Origin: Reticulitermes lucifugus | Lineage: Eukaryota; Arthropoda; Insecta; Blattodea; Rhinotermitidae | DNA length: 64,000 bases | Direction of reading: 5' to 3' | Assembly (NCBI GenBank): GCA_026260175.1 | Contig: JAKCWW010000323.1 | Coordinates: 48,835-112,834, forward strand | Shown here: positions 22,690-33,579 of the stretch, piece after piece | How the letters are laid out: each line of letters starts with the position of its first letter | Position numbering within the stretch: the first letter of the stretch is position 1 | Notes under the pieces: generated by a model | Told to the model about the DNA's origin: nothing | Seen by the model: the letters and a program-made list of their open reading frames with translations, nothing else | Databases searched by the model: none | Made by a program: the position numbers and the translations under genes

Positions 22690-23690
22690 GTCAAGCGATC
22701 AGCCGGGGCATCTTTGCTCCACATTTGGGTACAGTCGCCCCACTGAAATATGGGTAAAGACGTCCCACTGATATTTTAACTCGCTCGGTTGACCTATGTT
22801 CATACATCAAATTTTACGCTGCATTTTCATTGATATGTTAATGAAAGACTACAAAATTGTCGCCTACCCACTATAACATTTTATTTACCCCTGTTTCGTG
22901 TTAAAGAACGTATTAAAATGGCACGCCTCCACTCCAGCATCCGTTCATCCATCACCACCGATCCAGCTTTCTCAGGAAGAAACGCCAACCAAAATTATGG
23001 AACTGTCCCCTCCACCAAAATGATCAAACTCAGGGCCATCAAGGGTAACGAGAAGTCTCCATGGAGAGTTCTCACTAGTTCGCCAATCATCCAGAAGAAG
23101 AAACTAAAAGCCAAACATATGAAGAATAATTTCAAGAAAATGGTTCACAATTCGAACTCGAGCAATTCTGATAAAAATGAGGCAGTGACTGTTGTATATA
23201 ATGTGAGGAATACTACTGTGTAACAAAAGAGGAAGGCGACTGGATAAAATGTTCATTCTGTCAAAAGTGGCTGAATGAAAAACTATACAATTTTCTCCAA
23301 AACTTGCATCCATTGTGGACGTAACAACCGTTCTAGGAATCTTAAAAAACGTAAGAAATCTACAAAGAAGTAAGAAGGAGCCTCATAGTTATACAGAATA
23401 TAGATTATTTTATTTTATTACGATTTTATTTACTACAAATTTATTATTTTGTATTGCATTATATGTGGGGCATCTTTCACCACGCTTATGCCAAACACAC
23501 TTTTGCATACCTTTGTAATTTTTATTGCTGTCAGTAAACGAATTTAAATTTGCTATAAAGGAACTGACCGTTTTGTAGCACAGACCCTACTATACCTATT
23601 TCACACACATATATAAATTCTGTTGCTATACATAACTGTAAAAATCTGTGAGAATAAAAAGTGGGACATCATTGCCCATTTTACTCTATA
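22690..23690 (+). mobile_element. Pogo/Tigger-like transposase tail
   Basis: The frame at 22918-23223 is basic and serine-rich (SSPIIQKKKLKAKHMKNNF, NSNSSNSDKNEAV). In a shifted frame it continues into EEGDWIKCSFCQKWLNEKLY, the 'G.W..C..C..W' zinc-finger-like tail found after the DDE domain in many pogo-family transposases. The upstream catalytic domain is not visible. 'ggggcatcttt' motifs near 22706 and 23467 and 'gtgggacatcattgccc' near 23662 may belong to its ends. Boundaries are approximate. Confidence 0.5.
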
Positions 23691-24155
23691 TGCTGCAATA
23701 CTTGTGCAGCAAACCTTCGAAACTGAGTCAGTCGCAAAAGGCTATCAATGCCTTTTGCCGTACAAATGGTGTAAAGAGAGCGGATGGAAGGTAACCTTGT
23801 CGACTGTATTTAGTTATCGAAGTTAAATTTAAAAGCTGTTCTGCTCCATAATGGCAAAGTGTTGCTGTCAATTACAGTTTTATAAGAAATCAATAAGAAT
23901 TAAACCATATAACATGAAGCTTCTTACGAACTGCATAAACTGCAAGAAATACCAATGGTAGCTTTTTGGAGACATGACAGTTGTCGCTAGACCTGCAGCA
24001 GAGCTATACGAAGTTTTGCTGATTATTGTGTGAATGGGACATTCGAACAAAGACTTCCCATTACAAGAGGAGGGACTGGCCTTCCCGACAATCACTGGAA
24101 CCGGGCAAACTGAATGTACAGGACTTACCGCTGGTAACCCACCAAAATTTTCTGC

Positions 24156-24449
24156 GTGTGTAATGATTTCCAGCTTTTAGCAACCAACTTCATGGGAAAT
24201 AGCAATGCGGACAACTACAACGAACCTGTGGAAAACCTACTGTTGTCCTATCAGAAATTAGGCTGCAATATGTCTTTAAATATCCTTTTTCTGAATTATC
24301 ACCAAGATATTTTTCCGGGAAACTGTGGGGCATTGAACGATGAGCACGGTAAATGGAGTTCATCGATGTCGGCGGAACATTGCTGGAGAGTAAAAAGAGA
24401 CTTTCCTGGACTTGTGTACAAACAGCAGGCGAAGAGGCGGCGCAATTAA
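24156..24449 (+). pseudogene. C-terminal part of the same multicopy insect protein
   Basis: The frame contains ATNFMGNSNADNY, LLSYQKLGCNMSLNILFLN, 'FPGNCGALNDEHG', then AEHCWRVKRDFPG and a basic KQQAKRRRN end. It matches the family ending 'V.NFLGN.KADNY ... LGCNMS.K.HFL.SH ... FPEN.G..S.E.GERFHQD ... M.ADYCW.L.RD'. The 'GERFHQDI' block is missing, so the copy is internally deleted. With 22215-22451 it probably formed one element, later split by the pogo-like insertion. Confidence 0.65.
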
Positions 24450-24459
24450 TCAAGGCAAG

Positions 24460-24930
24460 TCAGTCAGTATACAGTTTGTCACGGATATAGTGTGTAAGGC
24501 ACGTATAACGTAAGTTTGTTAATTTTTCTTGGAAACTGTAACCAATGAAGCCTTTTCACGGCCATTTGCGAGTTCAACGTCCCAAAATATATAAAGAGAA
24601 ACACATTTCATCTCCGAAGCAAGAAATAAGTCAAATTTTGTTGTACAGTGTAACTGATCGATCACTGTAACTTGAATTATAATATTTATGGATTACAAAG
24701 ACGTGTAAGGCCTATAAGTGCAGGATTTAAACAAGAAAACAGATATGTGACAGCTTGTCAGTCCGAGTAAGACAGAACAATAAGACTGCGTTGTTGCCAG
24801 TTCCATCACTCTGGGGGAGAATAATTAAATGCCTTGAAACGAAAGCGTTTGGCCGTTATATGCAAAATCCTACACTTAGATTTCTCTTCTCTACTTTGAA
24901 AAATTTAGCTGGATAAATCTTCACCAACGT
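24460..24930. other. No recognisable gene
   Basis: No exon or repeat assignment. Confidence 0.45.
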
Positions 24931-24934
24931 CAAC

Positions 24935-25080
24935 CAATCACCTGAAATACTCCATTTTCACTAACTCCATAGAACAGAGTCCTTCTTGAGAAGCTGATAG
25001 TTCCTCAGGTAACTGAAAATTCTACGCATTTTGTGAAACTCACAGGGTCACTGCCGGGTTCGCAACAGCCTGCCAATTTT
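24935..25080 (-). mobile_element. LINE-2 3' UTR fragment
   Basis: On the minus strand: 'tttcacaaaatgcgtagaa', then 'agcttctcaagaaggactct' and 'tctatggagttagtg'. These are the same non-coding blocks that follow the LINE-2 reading frame at 32385-32660 and 12245-12715. Only the extreme 3' end is retained. Confidence 0.6.
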
Positions 25081-25374
25081 CTCTATTCTGATTCAAAGTC
25101 CGAGGCTTAGTGGACTGCCTACGGGCATGGAGGGCCGGGAGCTGATTACGGCAAAATCCAGATCTCTCCTGGGTTAAGGCGGCCGGACCACGATGTAATT
25201 CACTCAGCTCATCTATTTGTGTTTGCGTGGAGTACGTTTAACGTGGACACACAGGCGTCAATTACTTCTTATATTCATTACAACTGAAATCGAAGTGACA
25301 CTTTGTCACCCAGCGAGACATGGGCGTACAGACAGCGATTTTGGACAATTTCGACCAGTCCTATTTGACATGCA

Positions 25375-25640
25375 CTGTAATGACAAATATCGTAGTCTGC
25401 AGTTCGAATCCCCGCTCGGGTAAGAAATTTATCTCTTCTGCAAAATGTTTACACTGGTTCGGGGTCCACTCAACCTCCTATTTAATGGGTAACGGGGGCT
25501 CTCTCCCGGGAGCAAAGTAGCCGCGGCGTTAGGCTGATCACACACCGCCATCTAGTGCCGAATTTAAAAATGAGTGGAGCTATACCTCTACTCCGCCTAT
25601 GCCTCCACGGCGTGTCTACGGACAGATTTAACTTTACCTG
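25375..25640 (+). mobile_element. SINE-B copy
   Basis: B-box region 'cagttcgaatccccgctcgg' at the left, then 'ttcggggtccactcaacctc', 'gggtaacgggggctctctcc', 'catctagtgccgaatttaa' and the tail 'aactttacct'. The A-box portion is diverged. Confidence 0.8.
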
Positions 25641-25644
25641 CAAT

Positions 25645-26860
25645 GCCAAGACCATCGTGTAACCGACTGTAATATAAAATTGTTTATATAGTTCTCATAT
25701 TCCCTCTGTGTGCTGAATGACTTACCCATCCTCATCCTCATTGATTTGATCATCCTAATAGCATTTGTTGAACAGGAGTCTGCATCTGGCATTAAAACCT
25801 ATAATTTAAGGTCTAATCCTTCGGAACTCTAAAATGCACAATGCTAAAGAACAGGGCTTTTGATACTTTTTATCTTGCAACAGTACTGTGCAGTCACCGT
25901 AGCATTGAGGAGCTTACTCAAGAAATCTGTGACAGAATAGGGGTGATGTCACAGTCATTGTATCTTACACAGGAGCCGATAGCTACTTACAAATGTCACC
26001 CGACAGCGAGTACATGAAGCGTGTGAGTTGAAAATAACTGAGGATCTCTTCTACAGCAGGTTCCATTTCTATTATGAAAGGTTCACTAGACGGGTTCCTC
26101 TCCTTACACCTCACACATAGCCAAAGGCATTTTATCTTGTCCTCTATTCTAATTCTGATCAGATGATTGCAGTGAGAGAAGTTCCTTTGTGTCTCGACCT
26201 GCGACGCCGACTCATAAAAACGGCATGCCTTTCCGGCTTGAAACTGATCTAAAAAAGCGGACATATTTTGTGAAACGTCGCATGAAGCGGCAATTTTAAG
26301 TTCCACAAAGACATCAAGGAAAGCAGTAAGATGGCATTACCTGATCTATTACATGAATAGGAAAATTGTCTTTCGATTGTAACCAGATATTCGTGAGTTT
26401 AAGGAACCCAAAATCACAAAATTCGAACGTATTTACTAAGCCTTAAAATAAACCGGAAGTCTGACACAAAACTCTCCTGCTGCTAGTAATATACACATGT
26501 AACAAAAACCTTTCTTTCTTTCTTTCATTCCGTTATTTAAGTGTATTATTCTGTCTCTTCTCATAATATGGAAATAGGTTTTCTTTTGACTTCTTCAGTC
26601 CAATGATCTGAATGTCGCTTTAGAAAAAAACAGTTGCTAAATTATGCCATTTATATTCGCGCTCTCAGATTGATTATGCGTTCTGCCTATCCGTCTGCAT
26701 GTAACGACTGAAAAAATGCTAAACAGATTTTCAATAAATTTTAAGATATGAATTTTCACTAACATTCATCGACTTATCTAATGTTTTGTGAAAATCTGAT
26801 AAAAGTAACGGACGGTTTGCACGAGCGCATTCACACGTTCATGCAGTCATCTGGAGAGGA
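25645..26860. other. No recognisable gene
   Basis: The 107-codon minus frame at 25983-26306 has no recognised motif or splice context. (TTTC)n lies near 26510-26528. The stretch 26640-26830 has family-D-like wording ('gtccgtctgcatgtaac', 'ttttgtgaaaatctgataaa') but does not align cleanly. Confidence 0.4.
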
Positions 26861-26862
26861 AA

Positions 26863-27139
26863 AAGGTAAAGTTGTCCCTGTCCACGCCATGAGGGCATAT
26901 TGGGGGAGTAGAGGTATAACGCCTCTCATTCTTAACCTCAGCGCTAGACAGAGATGAGTGGTCAACTTCATGCCCCGGCCGCTTTACAACGCCGGTACTC
27001 ATTGAATAGGAGGCTGGGTGGACCCCAGAACCGGTCTGGACGTTTTGGAGAAGAGAAAAATCTCTTGCCCCATGCCCGGTTTCGAACCGCGGATCGTCCA
27101 GCTCGTTGCCTAGTCACTGTATTGACTGAGCTATCCGAA
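26863..27139 (-). mobile_element. SINE-B copy
   Basis: Well-preserved minus copy: tail reversed as 'ggtaaagttgtccctgtcca', then 'taacctcagcgctagacag', 'aggaggctgggtggacccca', 'ccggtttcgaaccgcgga' and the A box at the right ('gactgagctatcc'). Confidence 0.88.
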
Positions 27140-27265
27140 TATCGAGAACAATTCTCTAAATATTTATCGGTACGAAAGACAAGAGTTTCAGAGAGAAATG
27201 AAGTACAAATTAATATACCAACCAACAAGAGCACTTACTAAAATGCAATTCAAGATAAGTATTAA

Positions 27266-27307
27266 ACTCCTACATGTTTCGGCACCGGGGTGCCATCATC
27301 AGGGAGT
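27266..27307 (-). ncRNA. Hammerhead-like motif, complete core
   Basis: Read on the minus strand: stem I ACTCC, CTGATGA, one extra T, stem II GGCAC/GTGCC with a short loop, GAAA, CATGTA (stem III reduced to A-U and C-G pairs with U then A at the cleavage position), and stem I closing GGAGT. All core residues and three stems are present in 42 nt. This is the best copy in the window. Minimal hammerheads of this shape are described in Penelope-like elements; activity is not known. Confidence 0.6.
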
Positions 27308-27692
27308 AATTCAGAACAAAGGACTACGCGCACAACACGCTAATCTAGGTACTGTATCGCCCTTACTGGAATGATTAAATATTAAAATTCCAAAATACGT
27401 AAAATTGATAAGCGTAACATACAATGTTGTGATATTAAAAGCGAGCCGATCCAGGTATAGCGGTTTGTATGAATTACATTTATAATACTAATGAACAAAA
27501 GGAACGGAAATTTTAAAAAATGGAAAGTTGGCCCTACTGTGCGTCCAAACCTGTACATGTAATAAGTGGGGAAAATTGACACTGTTCATCATTTATATTA
27601 AAATAAATTATCAATTTCTTGAGATGATGACTTTTAGTTAATTAATGTACTTTCAAAATCGCAGTTTCTTTGGAAGTAATTGCTAAAATCGT

Positions 27693-27831
27693 CGCTCTTC
27701 TGGGACGTTACGCAGAGTTGATTGGTAGTTACCGACGTTTCGGGACAACCCATCGGCCCCATCTTCATAGGTTGTCCCGAAACGTCGGTAACTAAATAAT
27801 AATCAACGATGTATAACATCCCAGAAGAGCG
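27693..27831. repeat. Inverted repeat with hammerhead-like sequence
   Basis: Perfect 23-bp inner arms (27727-27749 and 27771-27793, agttaccgacgtttcgggac on the left) around a 21-bp loop. Weaker outer arms extend to cgctcttctggga at the left and its complement at the right. The loop plus left arm, on the minus strand, has 'tgaagatggggcc' followed by 'cccGAAACGTC', a hammerhead-like layout with an ACGT stem III. Confidence 0.7.
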
Positions 27832-27839
27832 AATATTTC

Positions 27840-28885
27840 ATTTACACCAAGGCAGAAGCTATAAATCCGAGGTAATTGTTGTAAACTTCTTCGCCTGTAA
27901 AGGGTCTATTCAATGTTTGGCAGTAAATGAAAGTACTGCGTAGGCGCAGGCCTGCATAATTTGCTTTTTTTTTTCACAGGTCACCATTTTGTAATTTCAT
28001 CTGTTGAAGCTCAGGGGCACCACCAGTGTTAAAAACAAGCAGCTATTATATTTCCATTCAGAATTAACCGAGACGGAGTGTTTACTGCGCGGCACATGTG
28101 ATTTTTAACTATAATTCAGGTTAAGCTTCGTTTTTAAACGGCATAATAATTACACACTTTTCAAAGTGTTTACAACTTAATCCGTTAACTGTAATAAAAT
28201 AACTAACTTGACAGGAATGAAATGCAAGAGTTAAAGGAACTTGCCAAATGAGAGACTTTGAACAGATTTGCACAAAATCATAAACGCGTACGGTTTTAGT
28301 CAAGCTGTCCTCTTGTACTTTTGAAAATGATCGGACCAAAGGCCAAAACAAGGTCGTTTGCACCATGAGTAATACAACCCCCCCCCCCAATCTTCCTCAT
28401 GGTCCTTAATTCTACCAGCTTCTAGACATCAAGGCCAACGTCAAACTCTTGCGTGACCAGATTATTCTCTTGCCTAGACGAAAAGAAAACTGAAATTAGC
28501 TTTAGAAATTCGTAACTCGACAAACCATCCTGGTGCACGTCACCCGAAAACTCTGCTGTGAGCAAACCAAGGAATTCGTAAGCGCTAAACTTAATGTGTT
28601 TTTATTCGACATCGAAAAGTGACGTTAAGTAAGCAAAGAAGATGCTGCCCCCAAAATACTACTGTCTGTAGAGAAACTCCTTCTGCTCCTGCTGGGTAAT
28701 TGTCCCCTAAGTCAGACGTTAATGGAACATTCTCAGGGACTCTAGAATTGCTGGTAACTCGCGCGGTAACTCCAAAAATTATTCAGAGAAAATTATTTTT
28801 CCACAAAATTTCACAGAAAATGCGACCAAAACAAATATCCACTGCAGTTCTAACGCAGTAGAATAATACCTTTTGTCTAAACCGA
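27840..28885. other. No recognisable gene; family G fragment
   Basis: Contains a short reverse fragment of family G at about 28062-28100 ('ccgagacggagtgtttactg', 'cgcgg'). A poly-C run lies at 28379-28388. The rest is unrecognised. Confidence 0.45.
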
Positions 28886-28929
28886 ATAAGCCAGGGGTGC
28901 ACAAATGCCGGGTGACTTCCGTCCAGGCA

Positions 28930-29588
28930 AATAACGCACAGTACATCGACTTTCACAAAGACCTTTTCTCACAAATCGTTTCAAATTCACTATCCAATGT
29001 TATCCATGCATTTGAAGCTATATACTGGCAGTGTCTTGCTGACTGCATCTTTAAATAAACCACAAATAAATAAATAACCGGATTAATTTCACCTAATAAA
29101 TTCCGCACACTTGTTTCGGAATAGCTGATTAATCTGCGCAAGCCATCAGCGCATTTCATAAGCTTCATTATTCATAGCGATCTGCTGTACCAACATTTTA
29201 ACAAGACAGGGCATCACACAGCGTAATCTGCACCCGGCGGGAAGAGGGAGGAGTTATACAAGACATGCAAAGTGCCGAGCGTGACCGAGCAAGTTGTAAA
29301 GCAGATTTTAAAAACATTCAATTCGTCAGCTGCACGATGTCAGGTGCGCACTCAATATTTCATCTATCCCTCAGTAATAAAAAGCATCTTCAGCAGAGAA
29401 GGGAATTTCATTACCGAGTCACTGGGCCCTATCCGCTTATGTTGAGCTTACCCTCTGGCCTAGGGTTGGGGGTTCAATGAGATTTGCTGTCGAGGGAGCA
29501 AGGAAGGGTTGATCCCTTCCTGTGGACCGTATTAACAGGCCTTTCCTCGTGTAACTCCGTTTTGCATTTCATTTGCATGGCATCTCTA
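28930..29588. other. No recognisable gene
   Basis: A single hAT-like end 'caggggtgcacaaat' lies just before this stretch, near 28892. The remainder is unassigned. Confidence 0.4.
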
Positions 29589-29590
29589 GA

Positions 29591-29770
29591 GGGCGGTGCC
29601 ATGGCTCAGGCGGTTAGTCGCTGGCATCTCACATTGGAAGCTCGAGTTCGAAACCAGGCCGTTCCGCGTGGAGTTTGTGTTGGTTAAATCAGCAATGGGA
29701 CATGATTTTCTTCGAGTACCTCGACTTCCCCTATTCACAATCCATTCATCTACCACTGACGCAGTATAAC
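29591..29770 (+). mobile_element. SINE-C copy (tRNA-derived)
   Basis: tRNA-like head with A box 'tggctcaggcggttag' and B box 'gagttcgaaacc'. It is followed by 'ccgcgtggagtttgtgttgg' and 'cttcccctattcacaatcc'. A second, more diverged copy is at 52160-52350. This family does not share the SINE-A/B central domain. Confidence 0.65.
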
Positions 29771-30074
29771 CTTAGCAAATAACGGCGACGTTACGTAACA
29801 CGTCTATAGACAGAGCCAGTTGGTGTAGTCAAGTAGTTCTACCGTACATCCACCACACAAAAAGAGGACATGTCACTAGTAACATTTATAAAATAAAATT
29901 AGCATTGTCATTTCAAAAAATGTACGCAATTAAAAACAAACATTATTCTAATTTTTATCCAATGCACACACAGCAGCCTATATATCCTGTCGCCAGTTCT
30001 CTAGTCGTTTTCCTTCTTGTGTGCCCATTCATCCATCATACTTGTTATTCTTTTTTATACTCCGTCATTCTCCG

Positions 30075-30366
30075 GGGGGTTACGCCGTGGCGCAGTTTGT
30101 TGAGGCACTGCGCTACAAGCCGGAAGGTCGCGGGTTCGATTCACGATGGTGTCATTGGAATNNNNNNNNNNNNNNNNNNNNNNNNNNNNNNNNNNNNNNN
30201 NNNNNNNNNNNNNNNNNNNNNNNNNNNNNNNNNNNNNNNNNNNNNNNNNNNNNNNNNNNNNNNNNNNNNNNNNNNNNNNNNNNNNNNNNNNNNNNNNNNN
30301 NNNNNCCTCCTGGAACCCTAAGGGCCTGTCCAGGCCTGTAATGGGATTGTTTTACCTTTACCTTTA
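30075..30366 (+). mobile_element. SINE-A copy with perfect target duplication and gap
   Basis: Flanked by perfect 13-bp repeats ccgtcattctccg (30062-30074 and 30367-30379). The head has 'gtggcgcagtttgttgaggc' (A box) and 'gggttcgattc' (B box). The end has 'cctggaaccctaagggcctg' and a tail of repeated TTTACC. The body is replaced by 144 N. The perfect duplication marks a young insertion. Confidence 0.92.
30162..30305. other. Assembly gap (144 N)
   Basis: The gap falls inside SINE-A. In the intact copy at 32857-33154 the corresponding missing segment is about 169 bp, so the gap size is plausible and the missing sequence is almost certainly SINE body. Confidence 0.95.
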
Positions 30367-30690
30367 CCGTCATTCTCCGCCCACTGATGTAACCATGCAC
30401 AAGGAGGAAATGAGGAGTCACGAATATTGCCTAAGTTTTTCTAGAAATTCCAAAGGTCGACGGCTGAATTCACATGTTTTTATTCTTTGACTCGAAGAGT
30501 GATAATAACTATATATTTTCTAAAAACGTAGTAGAAACATTTTTTTGCAGTTTCAGTACCATTAAAATATGTAAATCTTTGTGAAATAACAAAGAGCGAA
30601 AAGACCGAACATTCCTACAAATTAAAAAAAAAACACCCGAATGGATGTTTTGGGTCGAAAAAGAGAATTTGTCTGAGGAAAAGAGGACTT

Positions 30691-30920
30691 CTCGTAGCCC
30701 TAACGTAGTGGTGCTTTGGGCTTCTAGTCTGGAGAAGCTTGGCTCGAATCTCGGCCCAGTCACCGGCTATCTGAACCGGGGAATTTCATGATCCATCAAG
30801 GTAAATGCCGGATATTACCTCGAACAGATCACGGCAGTTTCCTTCCAAATCTTTCCATGTCCATTACTCATGAATCATCCTTCATTTCGAACCCATATGG
30901 TCTGTGTCAGTGGCAGAGTC
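30691..30920 (+). mobile_element. Probable SINE-F copy
   Basis: tRNA-like head ('taacgtagtggtgctttggg', B-box-like 'ggctcgaatctcgg'). It is followed by 'aatttcatgatccatcaagg' and 'ccttccaaatctttccatg'. No second copy was seen in the window, so the family is tentative. Confidence 0.4.
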
Positions 30921-30929
30921 GATAAAAAA

Positions 30930-32380
30930 ACCACGCACAAAACAAGAGACATTCCTAAAAACGAACATCAATCACAATTTAATGTTTAGCGCTCCTTTGT
31001 ACCCTGAAGTCTTGTGTTCGAACTTTGACCCTGACACCATATATTCTTACTTATGTCTTCATTAATACTCTCAACGCTTCCAGGCCTACTGGTTTAGTAC
31101 AAGGAACTGCATTTTCCTTACATCTCCTTTTGAAATTCATAATCAACAACGACCCCACAATTACTTCAGTGTTATGTCCCACATTTTGAAAGACAAAGAT
31201 AAAAAGGAATTATTTTTGTCTTGTCTCGGCGTTATCATATAAAATTTCCAAATACAATGATTTTCCATACGCCGAAACACAGTGTAGTGTAGTGAATTTT
31301 GGGAGCATTGTTAACCTGTAAAACTCAGAAATACTGTTACAAATTAAGTTCTTAACGTGATGTAAGAACTCTTATTTTATGGAATTTTAAACTGCTGTCA
31401 TAAGGTAGACAATGTTTTTTCATATGCGAAAGCCAGAATACTGTCATGAAGTCACCTGGAATGTAAGTTATTTGTCGATGGTCAGATAGGAATCTGTAAT
31501 GTTTAGACAGAGTGCAAACAAGCTGCGTGCCATAACACCAACAAGGATAGTTATTATTTCATTAAGGAGCAAAAAACTGTTGTGATGAGGTAGGGTGGAA
31601 AAGCACAACATTAAAAAGTATAGTAAGTTACGATGCTGGACAGTGTTGTGTGAATATAGAGAATCTTCATGCACGTTATTACCCTCGAGGTGACGTGTTG
31701 TTACACTCCTGAGGCCTGACGTCACTCTGACGGTCCACATCATTGCATTACATCTAAAAGGCAGGAAGTTTCCTTTCTGAACTGACCAAGGTCTATGGTG
31801 ATCCTGAACAGTGATGTAGGAAGAACTAGGCAACCGTTAGGTTATGAAGTGTTGGTAACCTCCAGCCTTATTTTAACGGTGTAATACTTTGTAGCAACAT
31901 ACTGTATGGATTGAAATTAACTTCATTTGCTGTTCCTCTCTTTCTCTCTCTGAACCCCATGCCTTCGAGCCTAGAATAAGGACAATTGAAGGGTCTTATC
32001 CCTCGCAGTTCTTGTATTGTTAATTTACACACGAGGGATAAGTGGCATGCTACCGTCTCGGGACCCCGGACTCCGAGTTCGAGAGCCTGATTCTTACCTT
32101 ATTGACGCAAAAGTCTGATGTTCCTGAACTAGCCCAAAGTGCTGGACGGTTGGACCCATTGTGTCAAAATACCCAGTTAGGTCCAAAAATATGCAGGAAA
32201 TAAAGTTTACAGATTGTGGCACGGTCTGTTTTGACTAACGGTAGCGTTGCACAATAAAGCAGCTTCACCGGTTTGGATTGTGAAATATTGGCACAAAGAA
32301 GTGATTAAATACAAACTATCATGGAATCCATGACAAATTACAAGTAAGCCCTAAACAGGAAAATATCCCTCAAAATAAAG
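30930..32380. other. No recognisable gene
   Basis: The 121-codon minus frame at 31468-31833 has no known motif. A tRNA-like patch with 'gagttcgagagcc' near 32078 may be an old SINE head. Confidence 0.4.
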
Positions 32381-32384
32381 ACAA

Positions 32385-32660
32385 AGTTTCTCCTGTGCAT
32401 ACGGGGTTTTGGTGGGGAAACCTCAGAAAAAGAGACCACTTGCAAGGCCTAGGCATAGATGTATCTTCAAGAAGTGGGATGGGTGCATGGACGGGATTGA
32501 TCTGGCTCAGGATAGGGGCAATTAACGGGCTGTTGAAAACACGGTACTAAACCTTTGGGTTCCATAAAATGCGGGGAATGTGACTAGCAGAGGACCTGTT
32601 AGCTTTTCAAGAAGGATTCTCTTTCATGGATTTGGTTATATTTTTAATACAGGAACCATT
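32385..32660 (+). mobile_element. LINE-2 family 3' end
   Basis: The plus strand encodes, across shifted frames, the 'GNLRKRDHL' and 'AWTGLIWLRIGA' readings of the block that elsewhere gives 'DWINLAQDRDRW'. It is followed by the shared 3' UTR 'ggttccataaaatgcgggg' and 'cttttcaagaaggattctc'. It is 5' truncated and shifted. Confidence 0.7.
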
Positions 32661-32856
32661 TTCTGTTTTCTACAAGTTCCCTTCATCACGACATAACATA
32701 CATCTTGTAGCATTCCTTTTATATTTTTCTCTCACCATGAGAAGCTACCTTCCAGAATTGGACATGAAGAAATCAAACTAACATATTTCTAGTATCCCTA
32801 TTTGCCTGCTACAAAATGTATTGCAGTCATAAAAGGACTGCATCTTCATACAGTGA

Positions 32857-33154
32857 GAGGGCACGTGGTGGTGCAGTTGGTTGAGTCACTGCACTACAAG
32901 CCGGAAGGTCGCGGGTTCGATTCCCAATTATGTCATTGGAATTTTACATTGATATAATCCTTTCGATCGCACTATGGCCCTAGGGTCGACTAAGCCTCTA
33001 ACAGAAATGAGTACCAGGAATATTTCCTGGGGGGTAAAGGCGGCCTGTGCGTAGGGCTGACAACCTTACCACATTCATGTGCCGATTGTCTAGAAATCTG
33101 GGAGACTCAAACTCCTGGAACTCTAAGGGCCTGTCCAGACCTGTAATGGGATTG
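32857..33154 (+). mobile_element. SINE-A copy, full length, nested in a MITE end
   Basis: Reference copy of SINE-A, about 298 bp. It has a tRNA-like head (diverged A box 'gtggtgcagttggttgag', B box 'gggttcgattcc'), then 'gtcattggaattttacattg', 'ctctaacagaaatgagtacc', 'ctggggggtaaaggcggcc', 'tgtgccgattgtctagaaat' and the end 'ctgtaatgggattg'. Perfect 13-bp target duplications cttcatacagtga lie at 32844-32856 and 33155-33167. The right one is also the first bases of the MITE at 33162, so the SINE inserted into that MITE's end. Confidence 0.93.
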
Positions 33155-33161
33155 CTTCATA

Positions 33162-33324
33162 CAGTGAAACTTGCCTATAACGGACCCGCAAGAGACAGGA
33201 TTTTTCCGTTGCAGGCAGGATCCCTTTAATAGGGGTACTTGAAGTGAAATTAAAGATCCTTCAGACTGTGAATGTTTTCCACTCAAGACAGGATTCCATT
33301 CTATCCGGGTTCCGTTTAACACAG
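33162..33324 (+). mobile_element. MITE, pogo/mariner type
   Basis: 163 bp with inverted ends cagtgaaacttgcc/...ggcttcactg and TA on both sides (33160-33161 and 33325-33326). The interior has 'tttttccgttgcaggcagga', 'taataggggtacttgaa' and 'gttccgtttaacacagg'. No coding capacity. TA duplication and CAGT ends suit the pogo/mariner group. A diverged copy is at 1310-1497. Confidence 0.8.
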
Positions 33325-33371
33325 GCTTCACTGTATTTTCATCTTTTCAATTCTACCCTGCAGTAAATACG

Positions 33372-33574
33372 ACACGGCCTAGAAAAACACGGACATGTGG
33401 TTCGATTCCCGACAGGGAAAGAGGTTTCTCTCTACTCCATATTCCAAAGGGTTCAGACGGACTATATGGACCCAGCCAGCGTTTTATTCAAGGGGTGCCT
33501 CAATCTAGTGTCTCCACTGTTCCATGTGCCTTCATGGCGTGCACAGTGACAACTTTACATTTACGTTTACCGTT
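33372..33574 (+). mobile_element. SINE-B copy, partly deleted
   Basis: B box 'ggttcgattcccgacaggg', then 'cagacggactatatggaccc', a shortened centre, 'ccatgtgccttcatggcgtg' and the tail 'acatttacgtttacc'. The A box is unclear. Confidence 0.75.
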
Positions 33575-33579
33575 ATATA

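Noticed and set aside
25983-26306. 107-codon frame as a gene
   Set aside because: No domain, no splice context and no recognised homologue; frames of this length are expected by chance in 64 kb.
31468-31833. 121-codon minus frame as a gene
   Set aside because: Composition is like random translated sequence, with no motif or neighbouring exon.
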